Source: Branchiostoma floridae
Taxonomy: Eukaryota > Chordata > Leptocardii > Amphioxiformes > Branchiostomatidae
Assembly (NCBI RefSeq): GCF_000003815.2
Contig: NC_049983.1
Span: 21,675,761 to 21,739,760 of the forward strand
DNA length: 64,000 nucleotides
Direction: 5' to 3'
The position numbers and the translations under genes are program-made. The notes beneath the pieces are model-generated. The model was not told the origin of the DNA. It saw nothing but the letters and a program-made list of their open reading frames with translations, and searched no databases. Within the stretch, counting starts at the first letter, position 1. Each line of letters opens with the position of its first letter. Shown piece by piece: positions 24,101-29,305 of the stretch.

Positions 24101-27100
24101 TCACCTGCTGGTAATAATAACTCTCGCTCACAAAGTGGTGACCTACAAAAATCTCTGGTCTAATTGATACTTGTCAGCTGCCATATGTGTTCCTGTATAA
24201 ACAGGTCTGTTCACATGGCTGGGAGGAGAGAGAGTCTTCTCTCCTGTGGCTGTTACTAAAGGACCTGACCTAAATCAGTCATTCAGCAAATTTAGGATGG
24301 GTGGGTGCACCAGTTCAAGATGTGCGGGAGGTCAACTGTTTATTCTCCCCCCAGCCTTTTGCTATTCCTTTCAGTAGAGTTTCACAGGTTTCAATCAAAA
24401 AGCAGTGCTGAAATTGTACCTCAACTTACATGTGTGTAGAGGCAACATTGTAGAATATTACATTTGAACTCCAGGCATAAACTGCGATCATTATTGCCAT
24501 AAGGGAAAGTGTAATCAATATTGTCTGTGTTTGCCGTAGTGAAATACGAGCCCTGTCAGTGCCCAGGTCTGCATATATAATCCTCCGACCATGCCCCTTT
24601 GTTCTCTGGCTGTATGAAATTCCCGACTATATGTGCAATCATCGCTGAAGAGCCCTTAAGGGGACGAGGAGACCTTACCGGAGGAGTTGTTCTACCTCGT
24701 CCTCGACGTCTTGCATGTCGGAGGCGGTGTCCACGTTTTCGCCGCATGACAGCGGGCTGTCGTTGCTGGCCGGAGGCGCGCGCACGGAGACAGTGTCATA
24801 ACCCTGGTGGTCGGCGGTTGTAGAGTTGACGAACCTGCGTAGGTCCAAGCCGGCGGTGTTGTTGCTGCTCTGGATGAGGATGTTGTCATGGTTGGCCTGC
24901 ATGTTGTAGTATAAAATTGTTGTGGTGGGAAAGTCTCTGGTGAGAGAGTCAGGAACAGTGTGGGACACAAACGTGCTCACACTACAGCTGCTCGCTCTTC
25001 CACTGGGCTCCTGCTCTTGTGCCACTCAGAATTTATGCCTAATTAAATTCAAATGTCTAATCAGGTCAGGAAGATTCCATCTGTAGGAAGAGACGGGGGT
25101 GTTCCAAGGGGCCTCTCTCAGTCTGTGCTCCCACGTTGTCAGCAAAGAGTGGGTCAAGCTGGTACTGCATGTGGTTTTGACAGTTATAAAGTGGTCCTGG
25201 GTTTGCCCGGCCAGAGTTAACCCCCCTTTCTGGCCCCTCCACTTGAATTTTCAGAAGCGTGACCTTTTCACCTCTGCTGGAGTGGACTGGCCTGCATGCA
25301 GCTGCTATGGCATTGCAATTATGCAAAGTAGTTCAATTAGATAGCCCCTGGCTAGGAGCAGTCTTTCCCACATAAAAGCCCAAGGTCTTTTATGCCCTTG
25401 CCAGTGTCCCACATATATCACACAAGCAGCGCATGCAGAATGATATGATCCGGCCGATAGTACGTGCAGTATTACTTCCTGCCACACAGATGCGCAATAT
25501 CCACACAATTTTCTGTTTTGCCTAAAACATTACCGGCAGCTATTTACCTAGAGGACTGAGTAATCATGGTTTGTGTGCTCAATATCAGATTCAATCTAGC
25601 AACTATCATTATGCAAACCAGTCTAGATTGGAGGGAAATTGGTTTAGGTCTTAAATTACCTCGACCTAAATGCAATCATGTTCGGAGTGGTTTACCGTAC
25701 AACACCTGGTCCCCCTCTTTTGCCTTTTAATCTCGTTTGCTGCCCTTAGTAGCATTTGGATTTATCCTATTATTTTCTCGCGGACCTTCAATTTCTGGAA
25801 AATGGGTAATGAATGAAGGAATATTTGTAATTTTTCTTTTCTTTTTTGGTTGTGGTTTATTTTGGTTGCAATATGTTTTTTAAAGTTTAACTTAACTTAG
25901 TAGCATTTGGATTTATCCTATTATTTTCTCGCGGACATTCAATTCGTGCAAAATGGATAATGAATGAAAGAAATTTTTTTATTTTTGGGGTTTTTTTTTG
26001 CGGAGGGGTTGCAGTTTATTTTTGAAAGTTAAACTTAACTTAGTAGCATTTGGATTCATATTATTATTTTCTCACAGATATTCATGGAAAATGGGTAAAT
26101 GAAAGAATGAAAGAAAATTTGTAATTTTTTTTCTTTTTTTTGTTGCAGTTTATTTTTGGCTGCAATATCTATTTCTTTTAAACTTAACTATACTAAGTAA
26201 TCATGTGGTATATTTTGCTCAAACAAAGCCCACCTGTTTCATAATTTCTAGAAAATCTTAATGAATTCGATTTGCAGGAACTCGGATATAAGGTTGCACT
26301 TTTAGATGCCAAACTTTACAGCTGTCAAGGTCAGATAAAAGTGTTTTATAACAAAAGCCACCGCATAGTTTTTCCTGTCATGCATTATATTCTCTCTTTG
26401 ACGTATAGTCATATATACCATTTCTGTTAGAACGGGCACATGTCTACGCCAACAAAAGCAGTTATGCAGACTTGATTTTATTGAGGAAAGAGTTATCAAT
26501 ATTTAATGAATCCATCTTGTCATGTTTGGGCCATAACGAGAAAAATTTAATATAATAACGGAGAGTCGTTTTCAGAAAAACGTGTGGAGCAGCATTCTGC
26601 TCCCTGAATGTCACCCACGGAGCTATTATTAAAGCCCGTAATTTGCCGGGTCGCTTTACTTTAATATTCGTTTACATCATTAGTAATCGTCTTGTGTCAA
26701 CATTTTATTGTTATGCAAATCATCCGACCACCTTTTCCCTCAATAAGAGAGTCAGCTGGGTAAATAGCAGTGTGTAGATGCTGTGTTTGTCTGTGTGCGT
26801 ATGTTCTATTCATCCACGTACAGAAATAGACGACCCGACGCATTTAGGTCCACTCCTTTCTTCAGAAGCGCTGCGGCAATTATTAATTTCCATCGTGTGA
26901 AAGTTCATACCTTGCGCAATAGAAGAAAGTTTCCGCGCACCACTGTTTACTCTAAGACTAAAATAGAACTCGTGGTGTATATGACAAAGCAAAAGTGCCA
27001 GGGATAGTTATCTTTTAGTAAACATTAAACAGGATTCAGGCTGTAAGTGCAGGGTTAAGAAAAAAAATCTGTGTTACAGTCTTACTTACAGATACATTGA

Positions 27101-27689
27101 ACATATTCACGCTAGGTGAAATTAATATGAGGTATATTTAACCCTTGTTGTCTAGGCTTATTTATATTTGATTTTGGGGCAGTTCAATATGGCTGCATTG
27201 CAATGGCATTATAAGAACAAATACATATAAAGTTAGGCACAATTTGTATTCAGACAAGAAGGATCACATCCAGTTTTTATACTTAAAGTTAATTAGCCAA
27301 GACATATATATTGATTAACAAAGCTAATTAGCCACTGTTTGTCTAAGTGCAGTATTAAGAAAATAAAATCTGTGTTGTTGCGACTTACTGGTACACTGAA
27401 CACGGTCACGTTCAGTGAAATTAATATTTCATTTGAACGTGTCTAGGTCAATTAGATATTTGATTTGGGGGCAATTAAACTGATCATAACATAACATGAC
27501 GTAATTCCAATGATTTTCTTCACCGTAAACAAATTAAGATATTGCTCCTTGTGAGATGCTTGCATGTGTTTGTGTATGTGCTTGTGCGTTCGTGTGTGTG
27601 CACATGTGTGTGTGTGGGAGGGTGCATGTGTGTGTGTGTGCATGTGTGGGTGCATATGTGTGTGTATGAATGTGTGTGTGCATGTAAGT

Positions 27690-27743
<54 letters not shown>

Positions 27744-29305
27744 ATGTGTGTGCATGTGTGCCTGTACATCTGTGTTTGTGTGTACAAAGTACATGGTTGA
27801 ATCCATTTGTTGCATGTATTTTTGTGTTCTAACCACATTTTGCTAAACCCGTGTATGTCTAGTTCCACGTTCTCACCGCATGTTGCATGTTCGTTCCGCA
27901 GGTAGCCGCGAGTTCCTAACCAAACCGCTCGTGCACAATAGCATACTGAACGACCTCAGATATAAGCCGCCCTCCAGAGGGTCAAGCGATAGTGGTAGTC
28001 GAGGTCAAGGGTCGAGGCAGACGTCGCGGGATGACCTGGATAGGTTACCGCACTTGCACATGGCCATCCGTACCAACGGCACCATGAGCGACCATGCCGC
28101 CTCAGACACGGAGTAAGTCCTCATGATTTCGGTCGGTGGTGGTGGTGGTAGTAGTGGTTGTTATGCTCTCCTCCTAGGAGTGATTGATTACCATGAAACT
28201 CATGAGAAACATATTGGAATCACAGTCTCTAATTGGCAATAAGGAATTCTTCCCGATATATCCTCCAAAGTAAACATTAGGAACCCTCTGACTTGGGGAA
28301 AAAAGGGAAGATACACACAGAAGATATCTCCTCTTCTGCTGGGTGTGTTTCTCGAGTGTTTCCCCTGAGTTTTGACTATTGAACTGAGCTTTGCAAGGGA
28401 ATTACTCTCTTCAATTCAAAATCAAATATGCCTAAAAACAATTTTTTTTTTTACTTTGATGTCAGTTCTCAATGACATATTGCTGCCAGGTATCATAAGA
28501 TTGTCAATGGCAGTGTTTCAGCAAGGCAGTCTCAAGAAAATCTTTAACACCTGGATATCTAAAGTGTGTATACCTTGGGAATTACTGACACTGCAATTGT
28601 AGAAAATGAAATGAAGTTTGCCTTCTTTTATTCTTAATGTGGTGAATTTAAGGTGGTATATTTATGAGAGTCGATGTTACGTTTTGATCACAAAAAATAT
28701 TGAACCTTTGGCATATTTATGACAATATTTTAATCAATTTATAGCAATATTTCAATCAATTTTGAGTACGTTTTATCTTTTAAAAGTGGTCTGCTATATT
28801 CTTCAGTATTACATGTACTTCTTGATTACAACTTGTACTGAGACTGATCATACTTAGTGCCGTAAGAATTCTGTACATTCCCGGCCTAACGCAGGAATTG
28901 TACATTAAACAGAAAGCCCTTTTGTAATTTCCTCTGCCATCAGTATAATGGGGCTATTAGGGTTTAACTAATTGCTTCATTTCTGAACTGATTGAACTAC
29001 TCTGATCCCTTATATGGTGTTCAGTTCTCGTCATATTTTATCCCTAACAGTAACAGACGCTGTCTTTTCATGAGTTTCCTAACCAATGTCACTAACTCAC
29101 TAACCTTCTAACTCTTTCTGTCTCCTCCCCCCCCCCCACTTTTTTCAGACTTGGTTTATTCCATATCATATTATGAGATGTTATGAAAGCTTTTTTTTAT
29201 TCTCTTTTTAAGTTTTCATGGCACAGATTACGTTTGAGTTTTGCTAAGTTTTGTTTTTGTCCTTTGTGTTTTTTGTACAGCGGGAGCAACGAGACCTCCG
29301 TATGA
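1..29305 (+). CDS. Celsr: Celsr/Flamingo seven-pass adhesion GPCR, 3' part (GAIN to C-terminus)
   Basis: This is the 3' part of an atypical seven-pass cadherin, the planar cell polarity receptor Flamingo/Celsr; the cadherin, EGF and laminin-G exons lie upstream of the window. Exons read: 1-174 (frame starts at base 3), 852-954, 1296-1643 (interrupted by the N gap), 2317-2446, 6400-6606, 7183-7416, 7830-8164, 8615-8889, 9417-9449, 9838-9867, 10571-10705, 13031-13354, 13530-13610, 14882-14929, 16093-16320, 27902-28112, 29281-29305. Every junction is GT-AG and phases match end to end. Family hallmarks seen are LPDKPVIN and RSKPQCVYW in the GAIN domain, a GPS with [15 protein letters not shown]-like [10 protein letters not shown] after TM1, [12 protein letters not shown] after TM3, YGNRDFCWL before TM5, [13 protein letters not shown] in TM7 and HSTPKG in the tail. 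The identification is certain at family level; symbol follows vertebrate usage. An HNF-class homeobox gene sits antisense in the 16321-27901 intron. Confidence 0.93.
360..700 (+). repeat. Two decayed tandem copies of the preceding exon's 3' edge in G-rich minisatellite
   Basis: The stretch GATAACGA..CTGTTTGACTCGAGCA, which is coding at about 78-105, recurs at about 376 and again at about 637. The first copy runs through AGGAGGAGACAGACAG|GTGGGGATGG and so carries a second donor at 481/482, 307 bases after the real one. It has lost one base in the poly-C stretch, which shifts the frame. The next copy is more eroded. The intervals are (GGGA/GGAT)-rich simple DNA and could form G-quadruplexes. 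Confidence 0.8.
852..954 (+). CDS. Celsr: Celsr exon: GAIN domain segment
   Basis: The acceptor CTGCTAG|GT joins the phase 1 exon before it, and the donor CTCTA|GTGAGT leaves phase 2. It encodes [17 protein letters not shown] then [18 protein letters not shown]. The in-frame TAG at the donor exists only if the intron is retained. The MPE..Y pattern before LPDKPVIN matches vertebrate Celsr. Confidence 0.88.
1296..1643 (+). CDS. Celsr: Celsr exon(s): GAIN beta-sandwich, broken by the assembly gap
   Basis: The acceptor CCCTCCGCAG precedes [19 protein letters not shown]. The sequence then runs into 100 Ns and resumes in the same frame with [16 protein letters not shown], and ends [14 protein letters not shown] at donor CC|GTGAGT. 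This matches the vertebrate segment LPNRPVIN...RSKPVCVFWNHS. Whether it is one exon or two cannot be told, because the N run has the usual placeholder length and may hide an intron. Confidence 0.85.
1396..1495. other. Assembly gap, 100 N
   Basis: Exactly 100 unknown bases interrupt the coding region of the Celsr GAIN domain. A round 100 is normally a placeholder, so the true length is unknown. Confidence 0.99.
1786..1850 (+). pseudogene. Decayed duplicate of a Celsr exon 3' edge
   Basis: The block with CCTGTGTTCCTGGAGCTCAAA and GCCGCAGTGTGTGTACTGGG repeats the coding sequence at about 1565-1643. It has an internal deletion of roughly 20 bases and an extra base near its start. It ends with the same donor, CTGCC|GTGAGTTC, at 1842/1843, which is 199 bases after the real one. 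It has no acceptor of its own. Confidence 0.85.
2317..2446 (+). CDS. Celsr: Celsr exon: GPS autoproteolysis motif
   Basis: The acceptor TTTCACCTAG joins phase 2 to give [20 protein letters not shown], then [20 protein letters not shown] and the donor GAG|GTATGT. The GPS has the paired Trp/Cys pattern W..GC, CGC and the cleavage tripeptide H-L-S, so self-cleavage between L and S should be possible. Vertebrate Celsr1 lacks an intact HL[ST] here. Confidence 0.92.
2810..2893. mobile_element. Diverged half-copy of a foldback element
   Basis: The order AGGTATTC..GACATTCTTGA, AAGGCCT, ATAAC..CATTTTTGATGTGG matches the right half of the foldback element at 11731-11924 at moderate identity. No second arm is present, so this is a fragment or an old relative. 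Confidence 0.45.
3627..5021. mobile_element. 1.4 kb DNA transposon with terminal inverted repeats, no recognised transposase
   Basis: The ends are TACTGTAATTCTTGA and TCAAGAATTACAGTA, followed inward by subterminal matches such as TTAATTTTAGCG against CGCTAAAATTAAG. A TA target duplication is possible at both ends. The inside is GC-richer than the flanks. On the - strand around 4580-4720 it has a coding-like stretch beginning [19 protein letters not shown] that ends in a stop. No transposase motif was recognised, so it is probably a non-autonomous element. Confidence 0.7.
5428..5661. mobile_element. Foldback element, about 40-bp inverted repeats
   Basis: The left arm ATAACGCTTGTTCACCTTTA and the right arm TAAAGGTGAACCAGCGTTAT are inverted copies. 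The match continues inward as GGTGACCTTTAT and CGTTGTCT. It lies in the Celsr intron between the GPS and TM1 exons and has no coding capacity. Confidence 0.75.
5861..6069. mobile_element. Foldback element, CTCTACCAG-GCTCC family
   Basis: The left end AGTCTCTACCAGACTCC is inverted at the right end as GGAGCCTGGTAGAGGCT. The right interior CCAATTTCTACTATTTTTC is shared with the element at 21652-21856, so both belong to one family. Confidence 0.6.
6150..6345. mobile_element. Foldback element related to the one at 16392-16651
   Basis: The arms AACTGGATATAAAAGCAGAT and GATTTACTTCC pair with GGAAGTAAATC and TTTTTATCAAGTTGTAGAG. The internal CTATCACTCTTCTTCAG is almost the same as in the second copy at 16.4 kb. 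It ends about 55 bases before the TM1 exon acceptor. Confidence 0.6.
6400..6606 (+). CDS. Celsr: Celsr exon: TM1 and TM2
   Basis: Acceptor CCCTGCAG, donor AACCAG|GTAAGG, phase 0 at both ends. TM1 is about [19 protein letters not shown], the first intracellular loop is [14 protein letters not shown], and TM2 is about [16 protein letters not shown]. The loop matches vertebrate Celsr (RSNLHSIHKNL). Confidence 0.95.
7183..7416 (+). CDS. Celsr: Celsr exon: TM3 and TM4
   Basis: Acceptor TTGTCACAG, donor CTACAG|GTACAC, phase 0 at both ends. TM3 is within [20 protein letters not shown]. The second loop is [20 protein letters not shown]4 is about [19 protein letters not shown], and the second outer loop carries [10 protein letters not shown]. 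The Cys in LMC and the Cys in DFCW are the usual disulfide pair. Confidence 0.95.
7830..8164 (+). CDS. Celsr: Celsr exon: TM5, TM6 and TM7
   Basis: Acceptor TTCTACAG, donor GGAAG|GTTAGT, ends in phase 2. TM5 is within [20 protein letters not shown]. Loop 3 is [21 protein letters not shown]6 is [20 protein letters not shown], and TM7 is within [20 protein letters not shown]. The family motif [11 protein letters not shown] is clear. Confidence 0.95.
8615..8889 (+). CDS. Celsr: Celsr exon: proximal cytoplasmic tail
   Basis: Acceptor TACCTTAG, donor AAAG|GTGGGG, phase 2 to phase 1. It encodes [20 protein letters not shown], a Ser/Thr-rich middle, and the conserved [20 protein letters not shown]. 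It is the last exon before a run of phase 1 cassettes. Confidence 0.93.
9417..9449 (+). CDS. Celsr: Celsr cassette micro-exon, 33 nt
   Basis: Acceptor TTGAATGCAG, donor CCAG|GTAAGA, phase 1 to phase 1. It encodes [11 protein letters not shown] plus the split Gly. Because it is symmetric, including or skipping it keeps the frame, so it is probably alternatively spliced. It is short, but both splice sites are good. Confidence 0.6.
9838..9867 (+). CDS. Celsr: Celsr cassette micro-exon, 30 nt, polybasic
   Basis: Acceptor CCCAAAAG behind a pyrimidine tract, donor AAGA|GTAAGG, phase 1 to phase 1. It encodes [10 protein letters not shown], ten residues of which seven are Lys or Arg, placed just before the acidic exon at 10571. 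The acceptor is only moderate, so this exon may be minor or alternative. Confidence 0.5.
10200..10450 (+). repeat. Degenerate tandem copies of the acceptor region of the exon at 10571
   Basis: The real junction ATGTTCTTGTTCCCGTCAG|AG is echoed upstream by ATGTTTTGGTTCCTGTCTGAG near 10229 and ATGTTCTGTTTTCCATCACAG near 10433. A weaker ATGTTTTGGTTTCTGATG lies near 10305. The intervening TCAACATTTAA and AGTTGAAAC blocks also repeat. The copies are old and irregular in spacing. Confidence 0.6.
10571..10705 (+). CDS. Celsr: Celsr exon: acidic Ser/Asp-rich tail segment
   Basis: Acceptor TTCCCGTCAG, donor AAGCG|GTACCT, phase 1 to phase 1, 135 nt. It encodes [20 protein letters not shown], then [12 protein letters not shown], rich in likely casein-kinase-2 sites. 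It corresponds to the DSESDSELSL..SSHSSDSED segment of vertebrate Celsr. Confidence 0.92.
10730..10911. mobile_element. Foldback MITE, TAnTCTCCAAGCAG family, perfect 9-bp target duplication
   Basis: The left end TAGTCTCCAAGCAGA is inverted at the right end as TCTGCTTGGAGACTA, and the arms extend inward through GGTGCCTTAGA and CAAAGCTGGC. It is flanked on both sides by GACCTTCCT (10721-10729 and 10912-10920). The insertion is 24 bases past a Celsr splice donor. Related elements are at 30755-30944 and 63104-63379. Confidence 0.9.
11731..11924. mobile_element. Foldback element, long near-perfect inverted arms
   Basis: ATTCCACCAGGTGCCATAAT..CGCCACCTC on the left is inverted on the right as GAGGTGGCGGTATAATGGCG..CTGGTGGAAT. 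Inner parts also pair (GAGGTCTTCCCAAGATTGTCTT against AAGACAATCTTGAGAAGGCCTC). No coding capacity is seen. Confidence 0.8.
12515..12857. mobile_element. Short DNA element with AGTGCTCGAAATA ends
   Basis: CAGTGCTCGAAATAC near 12513 is inverted as GTATTTCGAGCACTG near 12840-12855. A second CAGGGTTCGAAATTAAGTTG lies inside, suggesting nesting or an internal repeat. No clean target duplication was found. Confidence 0.5.
13031..13354 (+). CDS. Celsr: Celsr exon: Ser/Arg-rich and Ser-rich tail segment
   Basis: Acceptor ATCCCCCTAG, donor CACAAA|GTAACA, phase 1 to phase 1, 324 nt. It encodes [19 protein letters not shown], an Arg/Ser run, the acidic [30 protein letters not shown] and a second Ser/acidic run. 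PILK and QILK recall the conserved GILK of the vertebrate tail. The second AG at 13041-13042 gives a shorter frame-breaking choice. Confidence 0.88.
13530..13610 (+). CDS. Celsr: Celsr cassette exon, 81 nt
   Basis: Acceptor TTGTACCAG, donor AAAGGAG|GTGTTG, phase 1 to phase 1. It encodes [19 protein letters not shown] then KEAQLGKG. It is symmetric, so its inclusion is optional for the frame. It is less conserved by eye than its neighbours. Confidence 0.65.
14304..14508. mobile_element. Foldback element
   Basis: AATATTTCAATTCAACC and AAACCACTGGACAA on the left are inverted at the right as TTGTCCAGTGGTTTGGATTG and AATTGAAATAT. It lies in a Celsr intron and has no coding capacity. Confidence 0.75.
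14882..14929 (+). CDS. Celsr: Celsr cassette exon, 48 nt, HSTPKG motif
   Basis: Acceptor TTCTTTTGCAG, donor CAAAAG|GTGAGA, phase 1 to phase 1. It encodes [17 protein letters not shown]. The end matches the conserved VHSTPKG of vertebrate Celsr tails, which supports this very short exon strongly. Confidence 0.85.
15022..15454. mobile_element. hAT-like MITE with TAGGGCTGGG ends
   Basis: TAGGGCTGGGTACCG at the left is inverted as CGATACCCAGCCCTA at the right. The flanks GTGTTGTT and TTGTTGTT make an 8-bp target duplication with one mismatch, which fits hAT. The left interior carries a smaller repeat of CAGGTCCAGGTCCGG and its inverse. Confidence 0.8.
15735..16092 (+). repeat. Two in-frame tandem copies of an exon acceptor edge (decoy or alternative acceptors)
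   Basis: The real acceptor at 16092/16093 (CTCCTAG|ATCCCGTG) is preceded by two copies of the same junction, at 15774/15775 and 15936/15937. Each copy has the pyrimidine tract, AG, and about 65 bases of exon ending AAGTGGCC. Spacings are 162 and 156, both multiples of three. The frame is open from 15657 through all copies to the real exon. Any of the three acceptors would give an in-frame product. Confidence 0.85.
16093..16320 (+). CDS. Celsr: Celsr exon: proline-rich tail segment
   Basis: Acceptor CTCCTAG, donor CAGCCAG|GTACGG, phase 1 to phase 1, 228 nt. It encodes [20 protein letters not shown], then [20 protein letters not shown] and [11 protein letters not shown]. It has several PxxP motifs. 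The phase 1 end joins exactly to GSREFLTKP at 27902, across the intron that holds the homeobox gene. Confidence 0.92.
16392..16651. mobile_element. Foldback element, second copy of the 6150-6345 family
   Basis: ACAGTATTC and CAGTCTCTACAACTGG on the left are inverted as CCAGTTGTAGAGATGGG and CAAATACTGT on the right. The inner GACATCCATCACTCTTCTTCAG matches the 6.2 kb copy apart from a few bases. Confidence 0.75.
16652..17825. other. Celsr intron, no gene seen
   Basis: This is AT-rich sequence without splice-bounded coding frames on either strand. I see no further repeat structure worth naming. Confidence 0.6.
17826..17831 (-). terminator. Candidate polyadenylation signal of the homeobox gene
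   Basis: TTTATT on the + strand reads AATAAA on the - strand, about 1.3 kb past the homeobox stop codon. It is one of the first canonical signals downstream in that direction. There is no other support. Confidence 0.3.
18896..19088. mobile_element. MITE in the 3' flank of the homeobox gene
   Basis: TACCCTGGAAAACCAGACTT on the left is inverted as AAGTCTGATTTTCCAGGGTA on the right, with TTAGCCAG and CTGGCTAA continuing inward. It sits about 60 bases after the homeobox stop codon and so probably within its 3' UTR. Confidence 0.75.
19148..19932 (-). CDS. Homeobox gene exon 4, low-complexity C-terminal region
   Basis: Acceptor ATCTCTCCAG, phase 1, starting [19 protein letters not shown]. It is rich in Thr, Ala, Pro and Gln. 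Near the end come QPTDLSM (residues 412-416), a Gln/Met-rich helix [21 protein letters not shown] (462-466), STQTE and VIIKEE. It ends QFQ-TAA. The stop lies inside GTAAGA, a good splice donor. Confidence 0.88.
19148..24902 (-). CDS. HNF-class homeobox transcription factor (Ahnfx-like), nested in a Celsr intron
   Basis: Four exons on the - strand, 24902-24679, 23041-22821, 21434-21177 and 19932-19148, join with matching phases to 495 codons plus stop. Residues about 70-140 form a POU-specific-like four-helix domain ([34 protein letters not shown]). Residues about 161-225 form a homeodomain with the HNF-class start RRFTW, NPYPS, and helix 3 [14 protein letters not shown]. It has about 5 residues more than the standard 60, unlike the roughly 20-residue insertions of Hnf1 and Hmbox. 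No N-terminal Hnf1 dimerisation motif is seen. The C-terminal exon is Thr/Ala/Pro/Gln-rich and has two PxDLS motifs. I infer a nuclear DNA-binding regulator. Amphioxus has a third HNF-class gene called Ahnfx, which this could be; a diverged Hmbox is the alternative. Confidence 0.88.
19950..20290. repeat. Imperfect tandem repeat, about 65-75 bp, upstream of exon 4
   Basis: AGCAGTCAATTTGTGACATG, GAGATTCAAG and GTGGTCAACATA recur about four times with variation across this stretch. It is intronic and next to the acceptor side of homeobox exon 4, but includes no clear exon copy. Confidence 0.6.
21177..21434 (-). CDS. Homeobox gene exon 3, homeodomain
   Basis: Acceptor CCTCCCACAG, donor GTCAGAG|GTAATG, phase 1 to phase 1. 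The whole homeodomain lies in this exon: [59 protein letters not shown]. Trp, Asn and the RRRK end of helix 3 are in place. Confidence 0.93.
21535..21600 (-). repeat. Duplicate of the homeodomain exon acceptor edge
   Basis: On the - strand, CGCCCCCCTCCCACAG|GTAATCACCTGTGCC at 21555 repeats the real acceptor TGCCCCCCTCCCACAG|GGAACCACCTGTTTC at 21434. Flanking TAATCTCACTAATTCC also matches. The copy is 121 bases upstream and holds only the first dozen exon bases. Confidence 0.8.
21652..21856. mobile_element. Foldback element, same family as 5861-6069
   Basis: GTCTTAGCCACTAACAGGCTCC..GGTAGAAATTGG on the left is inverted as TAATTTCTACTATTTTTC..GAAGCCTGGTTGAGGCTAAAAC on the right. A partial third relative starts near 43488 with CCTCCACCAGGCT. 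Confidence 0.65.
22821..23041 (-). CDS. Homeobox gene exon 2, POU-specific-like domain
   Basis: Acceptor ATTTTCCAG, donor GCGTTG|GTAAGA, phase 2 to phase 1. It encodes [39 protein letters not shown] and [19 protein letters not shown]. The helix-turn-helix and the KRR..WFVR end fit the HNF-class POU-S domain. Confidence 0.9.
23090..23220 (-). repeat. Duplicate of the homeobox exon 2 acceptor edge
   Basis: On the + strand GTAGGATTCTTGGAGAAAGTGGCAACAGATCAATTGAAAGAAAGTG near 23124 repeats GTGGGATTCTGGAAAATGAAAGTGGCATTAGATTAATTGAAAGAAAGTG at 23034 in short matching blocks. The exon edge at 23041 is mirrored at 23130, period 89. The copied acceptor reads CCAAG rather than CCAG. Confidence 0.7.
24679..24902 (-). 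CDS. Homeobox gene exon 1, N-terminal region
   Basis: The first ATG in frame on the - strand is at 24902 ([19 protein letters not shown]). The frame is open further upstream to about 25025 but without another ATG. The exon ends [11 protein letters not shown] at donor CTCCG|GTAAGG, phase 2. The end resembles DVDDKVEELMR of Hmbox. A 5' exon could exist upstream. Confidence 0.75.
25026..25745. other. 5' flank of the homeobox gene, no gene seen
   Basis: This stretch lies just upstream of the homeobox gene on its - strand and should hold its promoter. I see no TATA box at a convincing distance and no other coding exon. Confidence 0.5.
25746..26190. repeat. Three-copy tandem repeat, about 147 bp
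   Basis: TTAGTAGCATTTGGATTTAT followed by TATTATTTTCTCGCGGAC, AATGGGTAATGAATGAA and a T-rich tract starts at 25746, 25897 and 26040 (spacings 151 and 143). It lies in the Celsr intron upstream of the homeobox gene. Confidence 0.85.
27040..27480. repeat. Two-copy tandem duplication, about 300 bp
   Basis: AAGTGCAG.GTTAAGAAAA..AATCTGTGTT, then TACACTGAACA, CACG, GTGAAATTAATAT and TTTGATTT.GGGGGCA occur at about 27045-27185 and again at about 27347-27475. The copies differ at many positions, so the duplication is old. Confidence 0.75.
27560..27790. repeat. (TG)n microsatellite
   Basis: Long GT/TG runs interrupted by CATG and GTATG, with an uninterrupted core at about 27690-27740. It gives spurious Val/Cys and His/Thr open frames on both strands. 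Confidence 0.97.
27902..28112 (+). CDS. Celsr: Celsr exon: distal cytoplasmic tail
   Basis: Acceptor GTTCCGCAG, donor CACGGA|GTAAGT, phase 1 to phase 2. It encodes [20 protein letters not shown], Ser/Gly/Arg-rich repeats including [19 protein letters not shown], and [15 protein letters not shown]-like SRDDLD is a recurring motif of vertebrate Celsr tails. This is the first exon beyond the nested homeobox gene. Confidence 0.9.
29281..29305 (+). CDS. Celsr: Celsr last coding exon, C-terminal PDZ ligand
   Basis: Acceptor TTTTTTGTACAG, phase 2 entry. It completes Asp and encodes GSNETSV followed by TGA. The resulting end, SDTDGSNETSV, is a class I PDZ ligand (S/T-x-V). The phase match with the preceding exon and the clean acceptor support this tiny exon. 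Confidence 0.85.

Noticed and set aside
27452-27868. His/Thr-rich and Val/Cys-rich frames on both strands
   Set aside because: These are translations of the (TG)n microsatellite.
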